The notes beneath the pieces are model-generated. The model was given only the letters and a program-made list of their open reading frames with translations, made no database searches and was not told where the DNA came from. Both the position numbers and the translations under genes were made by a program. A DNA stretch of 64,000 nt from Ciona savignyi (lineage: Eukaryota > Chordata > Ascidiacea > Phlebobranchia > Cionidae): contig CH002711.1 of NCBI GenBank assembly GCA_000149265.1, positions 1,118,179 to 1,182,178 on the forward strand. The letters run 5' to 3'. This document shows, one piece after another, positions 1-11,339 of this stretch. Within the stretch, counting starts at the first letter, position 1. Each line of letters opens with the position of its first letter.

Positions 1-98
1 GCAACATCATCGCCATTTTCCCTTGCATACTTTGTCACATAATCAAAGAAACTGACTTTCGGAATAACTAATTCTGGGTAGTCACTGTTCAACACCAT
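1..98 (-). CDS. acyl-CoA synthetase / 4-coumarate-CoA ligase-like, first coding exon (partial)
   Basis: On the minus strand an ATG at 98-96 opens a frame of 32 codons that runs off the left edge of the window. It begins MVLNSDYPELVIPKVSFFDY and continues with a short hydrophilic stretch ending in a GDD-like turn. This resembles the extreme N-terminus of 4-coumarate-CoA-ligase-like members of the ANL adenylate-forming family, where a (S/D)YP-x-(V/I)-x-IP-x-VS-(L/F) segment followed by a GDKxA-like turn precedes the AMP-binding domain. Such enzymes activate carboxylic acids to acyl-CoA through an acyl-adenylate. A splice acceptor (ttgctgcag) ends at 102, three bases before the ATG, fitting either cis-splicing or SL trans-splicing directly in front of the start. 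Only about 33 residues are visible and no catalytic motif is in the window, so the family call is an inference from the N-terminal signature. Confidence 0.5.
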   Translation of the reverse strand, partial: MVLNSDYPELVIPKVSFFDYVTKYARENGDDV

Positions 99-364
99 TT
101 TCTGCAGCAATTTAGGGTATTTTCAGCAAATGGATCAATCTTCCTAAACAGCAAGCAAAATTGTCTGAAGTGTTAGCTCAATTTTTTTCTTTAGTAAATA
201 TTTGAACAAGTAAAGTTGTTTTATTCTTTGTTGTGCTTGTTCCAATCACCGTTTGTGCTCCAATTTTGCAGGAATGATTTTTAGACATGTAACATAACAT
301 GTTTGTGTGGGGTGCCTCTAAATACTACAGGATCACTTAGAGTGCTTGGATCGCTTAGATTGCT

Positions 365-489
365 ATGGAAGTAATTCTAACCCTGTCCCAAACACTAATC
401 TCAACCCCAGAACTAACTATAACCCAACCCTAACATTAATATCATAATCTTTATTTTAGTGAGAGAAATTTTCTCCAAGGCTTTTTGTA
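365..489 (-). repeat. TTAGGG-like dispersed repeat, copy truncated by gap
   Basis: Read on the minus strand, the part from about 370 to 420 closely matches plus-strand 38340-38395 (shared words include gattagtgt and cagggttag). The block is rich in AACCCTAAC-like words. It ends at the N gap starting at 490. It belongs to the same low-copy family as 38168-38455 and 54861-55022. Confidence 0.5.
414..489 (+). repeat. 76-bp exact direct repeat, left copy (abuts gap)
   Basis: The 76 bases 414-489 recur without a mismatch at 880-955. The left copy ends exactly where the 100-N gap begins. Confidence 0.9.
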
Positions 490-589
490 NNNNNNNNNNN
501 NNNNNNNNNNNNNNNNNNNNNNNNNNNNNNNNNNNNNNNNNNNNNNNNNNNNNNNNNNNNNNNNNNNNNNNNNNNNNNNNNNNNNNNNN
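490..589. other. scaffold gap (100 N)
   Basis: One hundred consecutive N, the usual placeholder for a gap of unknown size. The left flank is repeated at 880-955, so the local assembly is doubtful. Confidence 1.
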
Positions 590-1375
590 TAATATCAATA
601 AAATTTTTAAAACATAGGTTTAATTTTTCTAAACCTATTATTCTGTCAGATGTGCTAAAGTACATTGAATACACATGTTCGAACAGTTAAAATGTTTGAT
701 TTCTAATTTAAATCATCGTTCTAAGTCATATTAATAATATTTTTTAGTTGATATTACAGGTGCTAGGGATACAAATCAAAAGGCAATAAGGCAATTTTTA
801 CCCGTAAAACCGCTAACGTTATGCCTACAATTTTAAATACTTTAAAAATGACATAGAACATAGACCTTGGCAGCCGGTATAACTATAACCCAACCCTAAC
901 ATTAATATCATAATCTTTATTTTAGTGAGAGAAATTTTCTCCAAGGCTTTTTGTAATTACAAAGTATAGGAAGCGCTCCAAGCGCTCCAAGCAACACTTG
1001 TAGTATTTAGATTTAGAGGTACCGTGTTGCAGACTTCGACAACTAGAAATGTTTCGGCTTTTCAAAATTAGATTAGAATTAAAATTAAGAGCTTCACAGT
1101 TTTTTAAAATTATATTATTAGAATTAAAATTAGAGCAACACAGTTTTTCCCATATTAGATTAGAATTAGAATTACTGAATTCGCAAAAACTTGGAAATTG
1201 AAGAAAGAATCTCAACAAATGTTTTCACCTCAATTTCGCTCTAAATCTGCAACAGTCTAAAAAACTGTCATTTCCGACCATGACTTGCTCTTCTCAAACA
1301 TCACTAAAACTTCCCCTAAAAACACTAAACGAAATGCAATATCACTAATTGCTACGTTGCTGGTCACTAGTCAAC
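590..1375. other. gene-free stretch with AT-rich simple sequence
   Basis: No credible coding frame. It contains the second copy of the 76-bp repeat (880-955). From about 1055 to 1175 there is a run of imperfect attagattagaatta-type repeats; similar words recur at 2160-2260 on the other side of the minisatellite. Confidence 0.7.
880..955 (+). repeat. 76-bp exact direct repeat, right copy
   Basis: Identical to 414-489, 466 bp further on. Unlike the left copy it continues into unique sequence (attacaaagtatagg). Confidence 0.9.
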
Positions 1376-2030
1376 TGAACCCTTTACAACTGAACCCCTA
1401 AAACTGAACCCTTTTACAACCGAACCCTTTTTAACCAAACCCCTTTTAACCAAACCTCTTTATAACAGAACCCCTTTACAACAGAACCCCTTTACAACAG
1501 AACCCCTTTACAACAGAACCCCTCTACAACAGAACCCCTTTACAACAACAGAACCCCCTTACAACAATGAACCCCTGTTCGACTAAACCCCTTTTCATTT
1601 GAACCCCTTTTCGACTGGACCCCTTTTCGACAGAACCCCTTTTCGACAGAACCCCTTTTCGACTGAACCCCTTTTCGACTGAACCCCTTTCGACTGAACC
1701 CCTTTCGACTGAACCCCTTTCGACTGAACCCCTTTCGACTGAACCCCTTTCGACTGAACCCCTTTCGACTGAACCCCTTTCGACTGAACCCCTTTACAAC
1801 TGAACCCCTTTACAACTGAACCCCTTTACAACAGAACCCCTTTACAACAGAACCGCTTTACAACAGAACCCCTTTACAACAGAACCGCTTTACAACAGAA
1901 CCCGTTTTCAACTGCACCCCTTTTCAACTGCACCCTTTTTAACTGAATCCCTTTTAACTAATTCACTTTCGAATGAAGCCCTTTTCAACTAAACCCCTTT
2001 CTAGCTGAACCCCTTTCAACTGAATCTCTA
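1376..2030 (+). repeat. minisatellite, 15-17-bp unit
   Basis: About 40 tandem copies of a unit based on gaacccctttcgact or gaacccctttacaaca. Homogeneous sub-blocks are visible: the cgact type at about 1610-1790 and the acaac type at about 1450-1570 and 1790-1900. The minus strand carries GGGG once per unit. It is not the TTAGGG telomere repeat. Confidence 0.95.
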
Positions 2031-2297
2031 ACTACTATGACTATACGATGCAAGCAATGCGATGGTGGCTTGGCACTGGTTTTCCCTGCACGAGGGATAT
2101 CTTGTAACACTTGCTCAAAAACGTCGTTGGACAAAGTAGCATTTTTGGAAAAACTGAAAACTAGATTAGAATTGAAATTAGAGAATAGAAACATTTCACA
2201 AATTAGATTAGAATTAGATTACCGGCATTTCGCTCCAATTAGTTTAATTAGAAAACTAGAATTATCTGGCTGTCCAAGTCTGCCGTGTTGCGTGTAT

Positions 2298-2781
2298 CAG
2301 GGTTGCCAGACGCAAAGTACGCTTTACGGCCAAACTGTTTTTGCTTTACGGCCAAAATTCGGCCAATTCGTATCAAGTGCAAAATAAACTATTTAATTTA
2401 GCCAATTGTGCTATTTATCTCTTTATTTGTTGAAAAATTGTATAATTTTAATTCCCTCCAGATTTGTTAAACCCGTTCAACTACTATATAGGAATGCCTA
2501 CCGTTATTATTTTATTTTAAAACGTCATAATCAGCTTTGTGATTTGTGAATGAGACAGTTGATATTAATTTATTTCCATTTTCTGTCTCTCTTTTTGCCT
2601 TTTTTCTACTGTAGCGTAAAAATAATATGACGTTTTGGCTAAAATTTTGACAATATGCTTATACGGCCAAATTCGGCCAGATTTTTCCGCACGGCCAAAC
2701 TATTTTTTTCGCGTCTGGGGCGATTTTGGTACGGCCAAATTTCTGAAATTTGGCCGTGAAAAAGGCCAAATGGCAACCCTG
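2298..2781. mobile_element. hAT-type MITE with 8-bp target duplication
   Basis: The element begins CAGGGTTGCCA and ends TGGCAACCCTG, an 11-bp perfect terminal inverted repeat. It is flanked on both sides by the 8-bp duplication gcgtgtat (2290-2297 and 2782-2789), the size made by hAT transposases. Subterminal sequence is full of repeated and inverted tacggccaaa words, typical of hAT subterminal binding sites. No transposase frame is present in the 484 bp, so it is non-autonomous. Confidence 0.9.
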
Positions 2782-2789
2782 GCGTGTAT

Positions 2790-3594
2790 CCACAGCGTCT
2801 TTTTGGAAAAATCCGAAGGGGAATCCCCGACAGATCAGGAAATCATGTGTGGGAATCCCACACGTTTATAATTGTATTTCTGTATATTTTAACAATTAGG
2901 TCGTTATGCCATGTGTCCATATTTTGTTCATGGGAAGTCACTATTAATTTCCTGTTTTGACAGCTCAGTCGGTGAATTGTTTCCGGCGTTCTGTTTAACG
3001 CTTTCCAAGCTTCGTGTACAAACATGTGTTTCCTGTTTTGAGTATGTATAAATTCCATAATATCAAAGAGCATTTTGGTAGGTCCTCCTTTGGATTAGCC
3101 GCTCTCTCAAACCTTAACCTTTACTTACCTAAGCTATGCCCCTGTGTGTACAGCGCTTTTCCTGGCTGCACCTTGCGTGATAACCTAATAAAATACTTCA
3201 CCCATGTAGACCCCTTGTCTTACCCTGCTTATCACCCATCTAAAAGTTAGAGCGCTGCTACAAATTATAAACCTGCGCTTAGCGTTCCAGTACAATGTGT
3301 TATTGGGTCCCTTTGAATCCGAAAGTAGAAAATCCACATGAACCAAAAATAACCTAGTTTGGACGGGAGTCTCCACATTCTTGTTTCTGCAAGCATAAAC
3401 TTATGGAAAACTGAGTTAACAAACTTGTTCATATTTCCTTAAAGAAGTATTCATGTCATATTTGTGCATCCTCTTTAAACAATTTCTTAAAACGTAGGCT
3501 ATGCTTAGTATAGCCACTTAAATTTTTAAGATTATGTAGAATGTTGGCCATTGAGGCGCCTGCGTTGTATTTGTATTTGGTTGTTCTATTTGTC
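2790..3594. other. gene-free stretch
   Basis: No coding frame with recognisable content, and no strong repeat structure seen. Confidence 0.6.
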
Positions 3595-3880
3595 CGACAA
3601 ATTAGTCTGGTGGGTTAAGTTTGTCGCCCTTCAGCCGTAGGGTTGTGAGTACGAAACTGGTCGCTAGCTAGTCGGTCGTGTTCTTGGAAAGGGCACTCAA
3701 CGGACATTTCCTGAACCCAGCAGTTTAATGGTTTCTACTAAATTGAAGGAACGTATATAAATCACACAAATCACACTGCGATAGCTCTGGTAACCCGACG
3801 TTCGGTGGGAGGTGATCTGATATGCTAACCCCTTGGTTTTCCCATTCACGATGATAAACATAAATATTTTCCCATATCCA
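3595..3880 (+). repeat. tRNA-derived SINE, near full length
   Basis: Aligns along its length with 5192-5487. The tRNA-like head with a degenerate B box (gttgtgagtacgaaac) is followed by the family body (gctagctagtcgg, ctctggtaacccgacg, ccccttggttttccca) and a cccatatcc tail. Diverged. Confidence 0.85.
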
Positions 3881-5191
3881 ATCTTATTTGTATCAAATTT
3901 ATAATTTACACAAACTTCACTATCTTATTTCTAACATCTTTCAACAGCAATATCGTCGCCGAACATGGAGAAAATGAAAGCTGGCGGTGTTTAAAGGGTT
4001 TTATGGGAATCCCCATGTAATATAATATGCATAAGTCGCTGTTCACCTAATTCATAGTACAAACATCTAATGACTTTCAACTAGTTTACGTTATTTGTTT
4101 TTGTCTATATAGAAACGATAGGTGTAGGGTTCTCCCATCTTGTGTCTCTTTCAGTTTGTGTGTATTTTGGCTGACTACGTCGTTCATAGAGGTAATAAAA
4201 GTGAAATTTGTTGGAAGCTATGACATAAAACAAATCCGATTTTGATTTTTACTCCTTGGCGGATTTTCCCTTTTTTGTGGCTCTATAAGAAAAGGTCAAC
4301 TTTGGTTTTTAAGGGCGATTCGATAACTGTTTCTTTACATCAGGCACAGTGCGTGACTAAAACGATCACGGTTTTAGGAACAAAATCTGCCCGAATTTTT
4401 AACGCTTCTGATACACATAGCGAATTATAGCAATGACCCCATCATGGCTTCGAAACTTAGCCCGGCAAAAAAATACCACAAATGAATATGATTCACGGGG
4501 ATCAGACATAAGTTTATGGATCTCGACGTTTATTTATTTAAACGTCTAAATCTGTATAACGAAACAAAAAAAGATTTACACTACAGAATGTAAACCACGT
4601 TTTAACTACCACTATTTGTAAAACAATTTTGAGCAATACGACATCTGTTTATGCTAGTACGTACGTTTGCCGCATCTTGTTATATACATATTTATAACGA
4701 AATTGCGTATATTTATATAACGTAACACCAGTTTTATAATACCATTCTTACAGTGTGGGAAGACAAGGGGAAAGTTTCTAAACATATATACAAAAGCGCT
4801 TACACGTGTTAACTGTAAACTGAAAAATTGTTGTCAACGAATAGTAAGAATAGTAAACTAAATGTATTGTTTATATGTATATCATTCAAGACTGTGAACT
4901 ATAATTAAATTAATATACTTTATCAAAAGTTACTTTGTAAGTATATGCCAAGTTTAACGTTACATACCTGATAAACATGTATATTTTTGAAATTATGTTA
5001 TGACATTTATATTTCTATCACTAACTTTACAGAGTAAGTTGTCTAATATATTGCGGAGATTTCTATAAACCTAAAATATTTGTGCTGACCATGCCAAAAA
5101 AACCGGCGTCTCATTTATATTTTAGGTCTGTTTTGTTATACCTTGCGATTCTGGGAATAAAACGGAATGTGAAAACTAAGTTGTTTAAAAT
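3881..5191. other. gene-free AT-rich stretch
   Basis: No supported gene. Frames of up to 62 codons occur but show no conserved motif or splice context. Confidence 0.6.
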
Positions 5192-5487
5192 CCGGCCCGT
5201 TGGCCTAACGGTTAAGTGCGTCGCCTATCAATCGTAAGGTTGCTGGTGCGAAACTGGTCGCTAGCTAGTCGGTTGTGTCCTTGGGCAGGGCACTTTACGG
5301 ACATTGCCTGAACCCAGCGGATTAATGGGTTCTACCAAATTGAAGGAACGTGTCTATCATATACAACACACTGCAATAGCTCCGGTAACCCGACGATGGG
5401 CGCGAGGTGATCTGACGATTGCCCGTGTGTTAACCCCCTTGGTTTTCCCACACACGGGGATAAAGATGAATATCCTATCCTATCCAA
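5192..5487 (+). repeat. tRNA-derived SINE, best-preserved copy
   Basis: The head contains a good RNA polymerase III A box (tggcctaacgg, 5201-5211, fits TRGYNNANNNG) and a weaker B box about 40 bp later. The body carries gctagctagtcggttgtg, cctgaacccagcgg and gcaatagctccggtaac, and it ends in the repeated pentamer tail tatcctatcc. This copy is the reference for the other copies listed here. Confidence 0.9.
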
Positions 5488-7086
5488 AAACCTTGTGGGT
5501 TTTGTTACATCTTTGTTCATTCACAAGTTCGTTTTAAGCTCAAAGAATTCCGGCACCGAGAAATGCCGCAAATCTAGTTACTTTTTCAAAACTATTGTCT
5601 CCAGGAAATTCCACATGTAATTATGGGATTCAAAGGGGAACGCATTTTGTTTTTACTCCGTTTTTCTTTTTTGTGCGTCACGCTTTTTACGGTCATGTGT
5701 GGTGTAAATAGGTAGATCGGTTATCCAATCAGGTTGAAACATTAGGAAATACTAACTGACATTATGATAATTAGCCCCCAGAAACCTCTAAAGGAATTCC
5801 CATTATCGAAAAAAGTAAATGAATAGGTCCATTTTCACATGTTTGGCGTTATCGCGATATCACAGGACTGGAATAGAATATTTACTTCAAATTTCTAAGA
5901 AAGTTGAAGCTGTCTATAACATGGATCAAAAAAAATTTTATTTAATAGATAGCAACATTTAATTCGAACAAAAAAGATTCGGATACCCCATACAGTGATG
6001 GGATTCAAGAGGTTCGCGTGGATTCGGTCGTACTCGTTCTTGGAACGTCGGGATAATCATCGATCCGATTCTTGCTTTTTTTACAGACATTAAACCTTTT
6101 AGGCAAGCTGTTGTTAGTAAGTACGATGCAAAAGAGAACCTGTTAAATTTTTGAATTCCATCACTGCCCCATACCCATCATGAACCGTTTTCGGCAGATC
6201 CCCAACATATCTCCGCACTTAAATTTTGCTTTAATTACACGTAAAAATCAACTATTAAAGTTTTAACTAATTTTAATAATTTCTAAATTTACGAATTTCT
6301 AAAAAATTCTAAATATTTTAATAATTTCTAAATTTAATTTCTAAAATTTGTTTATTTTTCAAAATAATAATTTTCTAAATTTACGAGTCAAGGCAGACAT
6401 ATCACTAATTTGTGTGTGTTGGGTTCATTTTATGGGAATTTTCCGGAAATCGGTTGAATATACACTCAGATTTTTTTATATATTGGGACATTTCTGGGGT
6501 AAACTGGGTATTTTGGGTCAACTAGTACTTTTCGAATTTATCATGTTTATTTATTACTTTTTAGAAATATCGATTAAAAATGTTTTTTAATCCCGAGATA
6601 ACGGCTATCAAAACCAAAAATGTCCGAAAACGGTCTATTATCATACATATTTTACTCTAACAGAATTCCCCCTTGCAAGGTTTTTGTAAAATGATGGGCC
6701 AATGCAAATAACTACCTTGTCTTTTAGAATAACTAATAGATTCAACCTGATTGGATACCTTCTTTTTAAATATTGGGCGACCGGACATGTCTGTTACGGC
6801 CATTCCGCAGAAAAATAAAAGACAAAAAAACTTACTAAAAATTAATATATATAGATTTTTAAATGATCTTGGATCAGAACCATATATAAGTTTATGCACA
6901 TGCTACTGGTGAAGCGGAAGAAAATTTGGTAGCAATTCTTTATCGTTTACAACCATACTGAAATAATTTCGGTAACGCTAAGAGATAATATTACGATTCC
7001 TCTTTTACTAATTCTTCCGTTTTAGCGTTTTTCTATAAGCGTTTGACTCTTTCTCTTGTACACTTAAAACATTCTTGAATATATTT
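5488..7086. other. gene-free stretch with diverged dispersed repeats
   Basis: No supported gene. Segment 6440-6760 (words such as taaactggg, tttgtaaaat and gcaaataacta) is a diverged relative of 25500-25720. The phrase around 6165-6200 (ccatacccatcatgaaccg) recurs at about 12103-12125. Confidence 0.55.
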
Positions 7087-7660
7087 ATAAATTATAAGGC
7101 GCGATTATAAATTATAAGGCGCGAATGTCTTTGAGATAATCATACGGCTCACCGCGAGATGGCGCAACATGTTCCAAAGTTCTTACGCTTGTTTTGTATT
7201 TTATCACGTGATTTCACAGTACCCAGTTTTGAAAAAAAAGAAGTTCAGTTGGCTCTTTCTCTTGTTCACTCCTAACATTCTCCTTTGCTTTGTTCACCTC
7301 GATAACGGTCGGAATTTTAAAGTTTCAAGATACTACCTTACCCCGCCCTGTAGATATAAGAGCTAGAAAGCTAGATTTGGGGTTAGAAACAACCAGCAAC
7401 AAATTTTAAGATGGTAATAAATACTGTTCCTATGTAGTATAGTGTGTAGGTGGATTATATATTAATATTTTGGTAAGCCGTTCTTCAAGACAAATAGTTT
7501 TTTTCGCTTCCGCCATCTTTATTGCGTTTTGCCGGCTCTCGAGCTCTAGCCTACTGAGAAATGCTTTTTTTTTTTTGAGGGTATTATATTTTATATATAT
7601 CTTGAAATGGTTTTCCGCCTAACAATTCAATTGCTATAAAGGCCTTTATACAGCTAATAA
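7087..7660 (+). repeat. tandem duplication, unit 1
   Basis: First of two adjacent copies of a roughly 550-bp block. It starts at the ataaattataaggcgcga motif and ends at ggcctttatacagctaataaac. The 65-codon frame inside it is repeated with few changes in unit 2, but it has no recognisable domain and I do not call it a gene. Confidence 0.9.
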
Positions 7661-8206
7661 ACAATTTATAAATTATAAGGCGCGATGGGCAATGTCTTTG
7701 AGATAATCATACAGCTCACCGCGAGATGGCGCAACATGTTCCAAAGTTCTTACGCTTGTTTTGTATTTTATCACGTGATTTCACAGTACCCAGTTTTGAA
7801 AAAAAAGAAGTTCAGTTGGCTCTTTCTCTTGTTTACTCCTAACATTCTCCTTTGCTTTGTTCACCTCGATAACGGTCGGAATTTTAAAGTTTCAAGATAC
7901 TGCCTTACCCCGCCCTGTGGATATAAGAGCTAGAAAGCTAGATTTGGGGTTAGAAACAACCACCAACAAATTTTAAGATGGTGATAAATACTGTTTCCAA
8001 GTGTAGTGTGTAGGTAGAATATATATTATTATTTTGGTAAGCCGTTCTTCTAGACAAATAGTTTTTATGCTTCCGCCATCTTTATTGCGTCGTGTCGGCT
8101 CTTTTTTTTCGATTATTTTGAGGATATTATATTTTATATATATCTTGAAATGGTTTTCCGCCTAACAATTCAATTGCTATAAAGGCCTTTATACAGCTAA
8201 TAAACT
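7661..8206 (+). repeat. tandem duplication, unit 2
   Basis: Second copy of the block at 7087-7660, ending in the same ggcctttatacagctaataaac. It shows scattered substitutions, one short insertion near 7686 and a deletion near 8100. Confidence 0.9.
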
Positions 8207-9567
8207 AATTATAACTTTTGTCTAACTTTGTTAAATAGGTTTGTCGTAAATGGTTAGGATCTGTGCGCGTGTGTGTGCAACATATGGGTGTATGGATCGT
8301 GTTTGTGCATTCAATTTACCGAACGGTCGGGTAAATAGATTATCAATAGTAATTCGTTTAACGGCTAAACGAATCCGACCAACCAGCTCCCAATAACTGG
8401 ATCTCGGTTGAATATGACGTAGTCAAGTGTTTCCTTAATACATCTAACTTATACTGCTCGCTCGCGATAATATAAAAGCATTATCGATACAACAAGCTCA
8501 GTAGCTTAGCTTGCTTCTTAAATTGATTTGGAAAACGGAGTGACATTTCGATGTTTCGATTAAAGTAGTTGCAATGAGTAACAGACCATGCGGTAGTTTA
8601 GCGTAGTATTTTATGTTACAGTGAAGTCGCCTTTGCCAAACCTGATAAGAGTGTTGTAGTACGTCATACCCATATGTTGAGCTTACTTGGAAACGATGTG
8701 TGTTGGTTGTTTGGAAAGTGTGAGATTATTAAAAGAAAATACAGAAATAGAATGTGTTTTTTCAATTTCTGGCGACGTTAAACTCAAGATAATATGCAAA
8801 TTAAATACATCTTTAAAAGGGGTCTGACAAAAACCAAAGCGTTAGCCCAAAATGCATTTAAAAGCCCGATTTATTTATTAGCTTTGTTAATCTTTCAGAT
8901 ATATTTTATGAGAAGTTGTTTATCTCTTTAAAAATATCAGGATTATCGATGAAAATGTCTCGATGTTATCGTAAGTATACTGATTTTTTCTAAATGATTT
9001 AAAAATGTCAATCCCACTTGTTAGCCACCACTAACTTAAAAACCCTTTTGACTGTAAGCTGTATGTTTTCCCATGCGATTTTTATGGTTACCTAAACATG
9101 ATTGATATATTTAATACAAAGTATATATAACGTTTGTTTCTGCAAACAGAAACCAATGGGTTCTTGAGTTACATATTCAAACTTATGTTTTTCAAATAAA
9201 GTATTTATGTTGCTACATAAATTAAAAACATTTTCTCGTTTCACTTCAACAGATGAAAACCGATTACGTATTTAATATGTATTTGAGGTATTGATTTTTT
9301 TTAAATTCGACTAGATTTAGACTGAGTATACACTATATTTTCCTTACACTCAACCTAACACCGATAAAAGTTTAACCTCAATTGGATATTTCTTTCTTTC
9401 TTGTTTTCATGTGGTTAGGTTCATTAGTTTTTTTTTTATAAAATAGGTTGAAGATTAGTATTGAATGCCCGAATATTTGTTCGTTTTTAAAAAAATCCTT
9501 TATGCCGGAATTTGAGTGATGAGCTGTTTTATACACGCTGCGATTGGGTATACTGATGATTTGTTTA
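8207..9567. other. gene-free AT-rich stretch
   Basis: I see no supported gene, RNA or strong repeat here. Confidence 0.6.
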
Positions 9568-9857
9568 AGGATAGGATAGGATATTCATGTTTATCCCTGT
9601 GAATGGGAAAACCAAGGGGCTTATCACACGGTCAAACGTAAGATCACCTCGCGCCCATCGTCGGGTTACCGAAGATATTGCAGTGTGTTGTATAATTGAG
9701 ACATTCCCTTAATTTGGTAGAACCCATAAATACGCTAAGTTAGTGAATGTTCTTTAAGTGCCTTGCCCAAGGACTCAACCGAATAGCAGCGATCAGTTTC
9801 TTACCTGACGCCGTTTGGTTGAAGGGCGTCGAACTAAACCACCAGACTAACCGGCAG
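9568..9857 (-). repeat. tRNA-derived SINE, near full length
   Basis: Reverse-complement copy of the family. The tail ggataggataggatattc is at the left, the ggggcttatcacac and gggttaccg blocks follow, and the tRNA-like head (gaactaaaccaccagactaaccgg) is at the right. Confidence 0.88.
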
Positions 9858-10469
9858 GTAAAATTTATTTCTATATTACGGTGATTGCTTTGGTTAAACT
9901 TAAATATTTTAATTCTTGTATTTCAAATTTCATTTTATACTTTTTTTTATCTTTCTGTAAAATATTTTATACGCTGTCCTTTTTGGTTCTGAGATAATAA
10001 AAAACATAAAATATTGGCAACAGAATTATAGAAAACAGTGCTTATAAACTCGGACTTGGCCGTACTATTCCTAAGGTGATTTACCCAAAATTTGCCACTG
10101 CATATTTAAACAATATTAGCTAACATCTATTAAAAGTTCAACAAGTCAAATATATAAAATTTGTTTTAGTGAGAGTAAAATTTGTTTTTAGTGAAAACAT
10201 GGGAAGAAATTGATGCGAACGACGTTTTTGGAATGATTAATAGACCCAACTTTGGCGAATTGTTCAATAATTATTGCAACAGCAGGGATGGCCACGCTGA
10301 AGGTATTGACTTTTTGCAAATTTTATTTTAACTGTGGAAAGCAGTTGTGTTGCAAATTAATGGTTAATACAACTGAATCTTACATATGCCAAGTTAGGAT
10401 ATTCTGTATATTATTATGTCAACGGAAAAATTTAGCAGATTTTACCGCACGGGTATATGACTCATTACG

Positions 10470-10956
10470 TTGGCTCATAAGGGCAATCCTGAAATTTTAT
10501 TTCAGTCTACAAAACTATTTCATAAACGACAAAAATATTTTTAAATCGACAAAAATGTTTTCAAATCGGCAAAACTATTTCGCCGATCCCCAGATATTTT
10601 TTGTAGCAAATCGGCCAAACTCTTTTGCCGATCGGCAAAACTATTTTGTCAACCGGCAAAACTTTTTTAGGAACCGCAAATCTTTAATTCACTGTCGACA
10701 AAAGTATTTTCGAGTCGAAAATGTATTTTTAAGCCGGAAAAAGTAATTTTGACTAGGTTTAGGCAACTTCCGTTAAAGTCTTTACAAGGTTTGTCCAAGG
10801 ACACAACCGACTTGTTGCTTACAGCGGCTATTTTTGTCAATTTGCAAATATTTTTGTCGATTTGAAAATATTTTTGTCGATTTGAAAACCTTTTTGTCGA
10901 TTATGAAATAGTTTTGTAGACTGAAATAAAATTTCAGGATTGCCATTATGGGCCAC
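10470..10956. repeat. fold-back element with roughly 110-bp inverted arms
   Basis: The left arm (10470-10575) and right arm (10830-10956) are reverse complements with few differences; both carry ggcaatcctgaaatttta and agtctacaaaactatttca. Inside each arm a roughly 20-bp unit (cgacaaaaatattttcaaat) is repeated. The centre holds a SINE-like fragment (gtccaaggacacaaccgact, about 10790). The 164-codon frame at 10252-10746 is produced by these repeats and is not a gene. Confidence 0.85.
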
Positions 10957-11289
10957 CGTAGACTCTCGGTTCAGGCAAGGACCGCACGTGTTTACCCACG
11001 GACAGAATCAGTTTACCAGCTGCCGGTTTTTAATTCCCAACGTATTGGCTACGCTAAATGACGACACACTTGGGAAAGCTGCCTTTTGGTAAAACGTGAC
11101 CATCGCCAGAGCCTTGATTGTAAAAAATGTGCTTCATACGGACAACTCCCATTACCACTTACATCACTAGTTCTTGTTAAACTAGTTCTATAGTCTAATG
11201 GCAAATATTTTCTTCGTAAAAAATAATCTGAACTTGGCCATTTTTTAAATAAATCATGTCTTTAACTAAACCATCCATAGTGTAAATAA

Positions 11290-11339
<50 letters not shown>

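Noticed and set aside
1376..2030. Telomere array
   Set aside because: The unit is 15-17 bp (gaacccctttcgact), not TTAGGG/CCCTAA, and lies inside a scaffold.
2037..2387. 116-codon plus frame
   Set aside because: It crosses the left end of the hAT MITE at 2298, so it is assembled from unrelated pieces, and has no domain.
5192..5265. Possible functional tRNA gene
   Set aside because: A and B boxes exist but no acceptor stem or cloverleaf pairs; it continues into the SINE body.
10252..10746. 164-codon plus frame with repeated F/N/R/Q residues
   Set aside because: The repeated residues come from the 20-bp satellite units in the fold-back arm; no start context or conservation.
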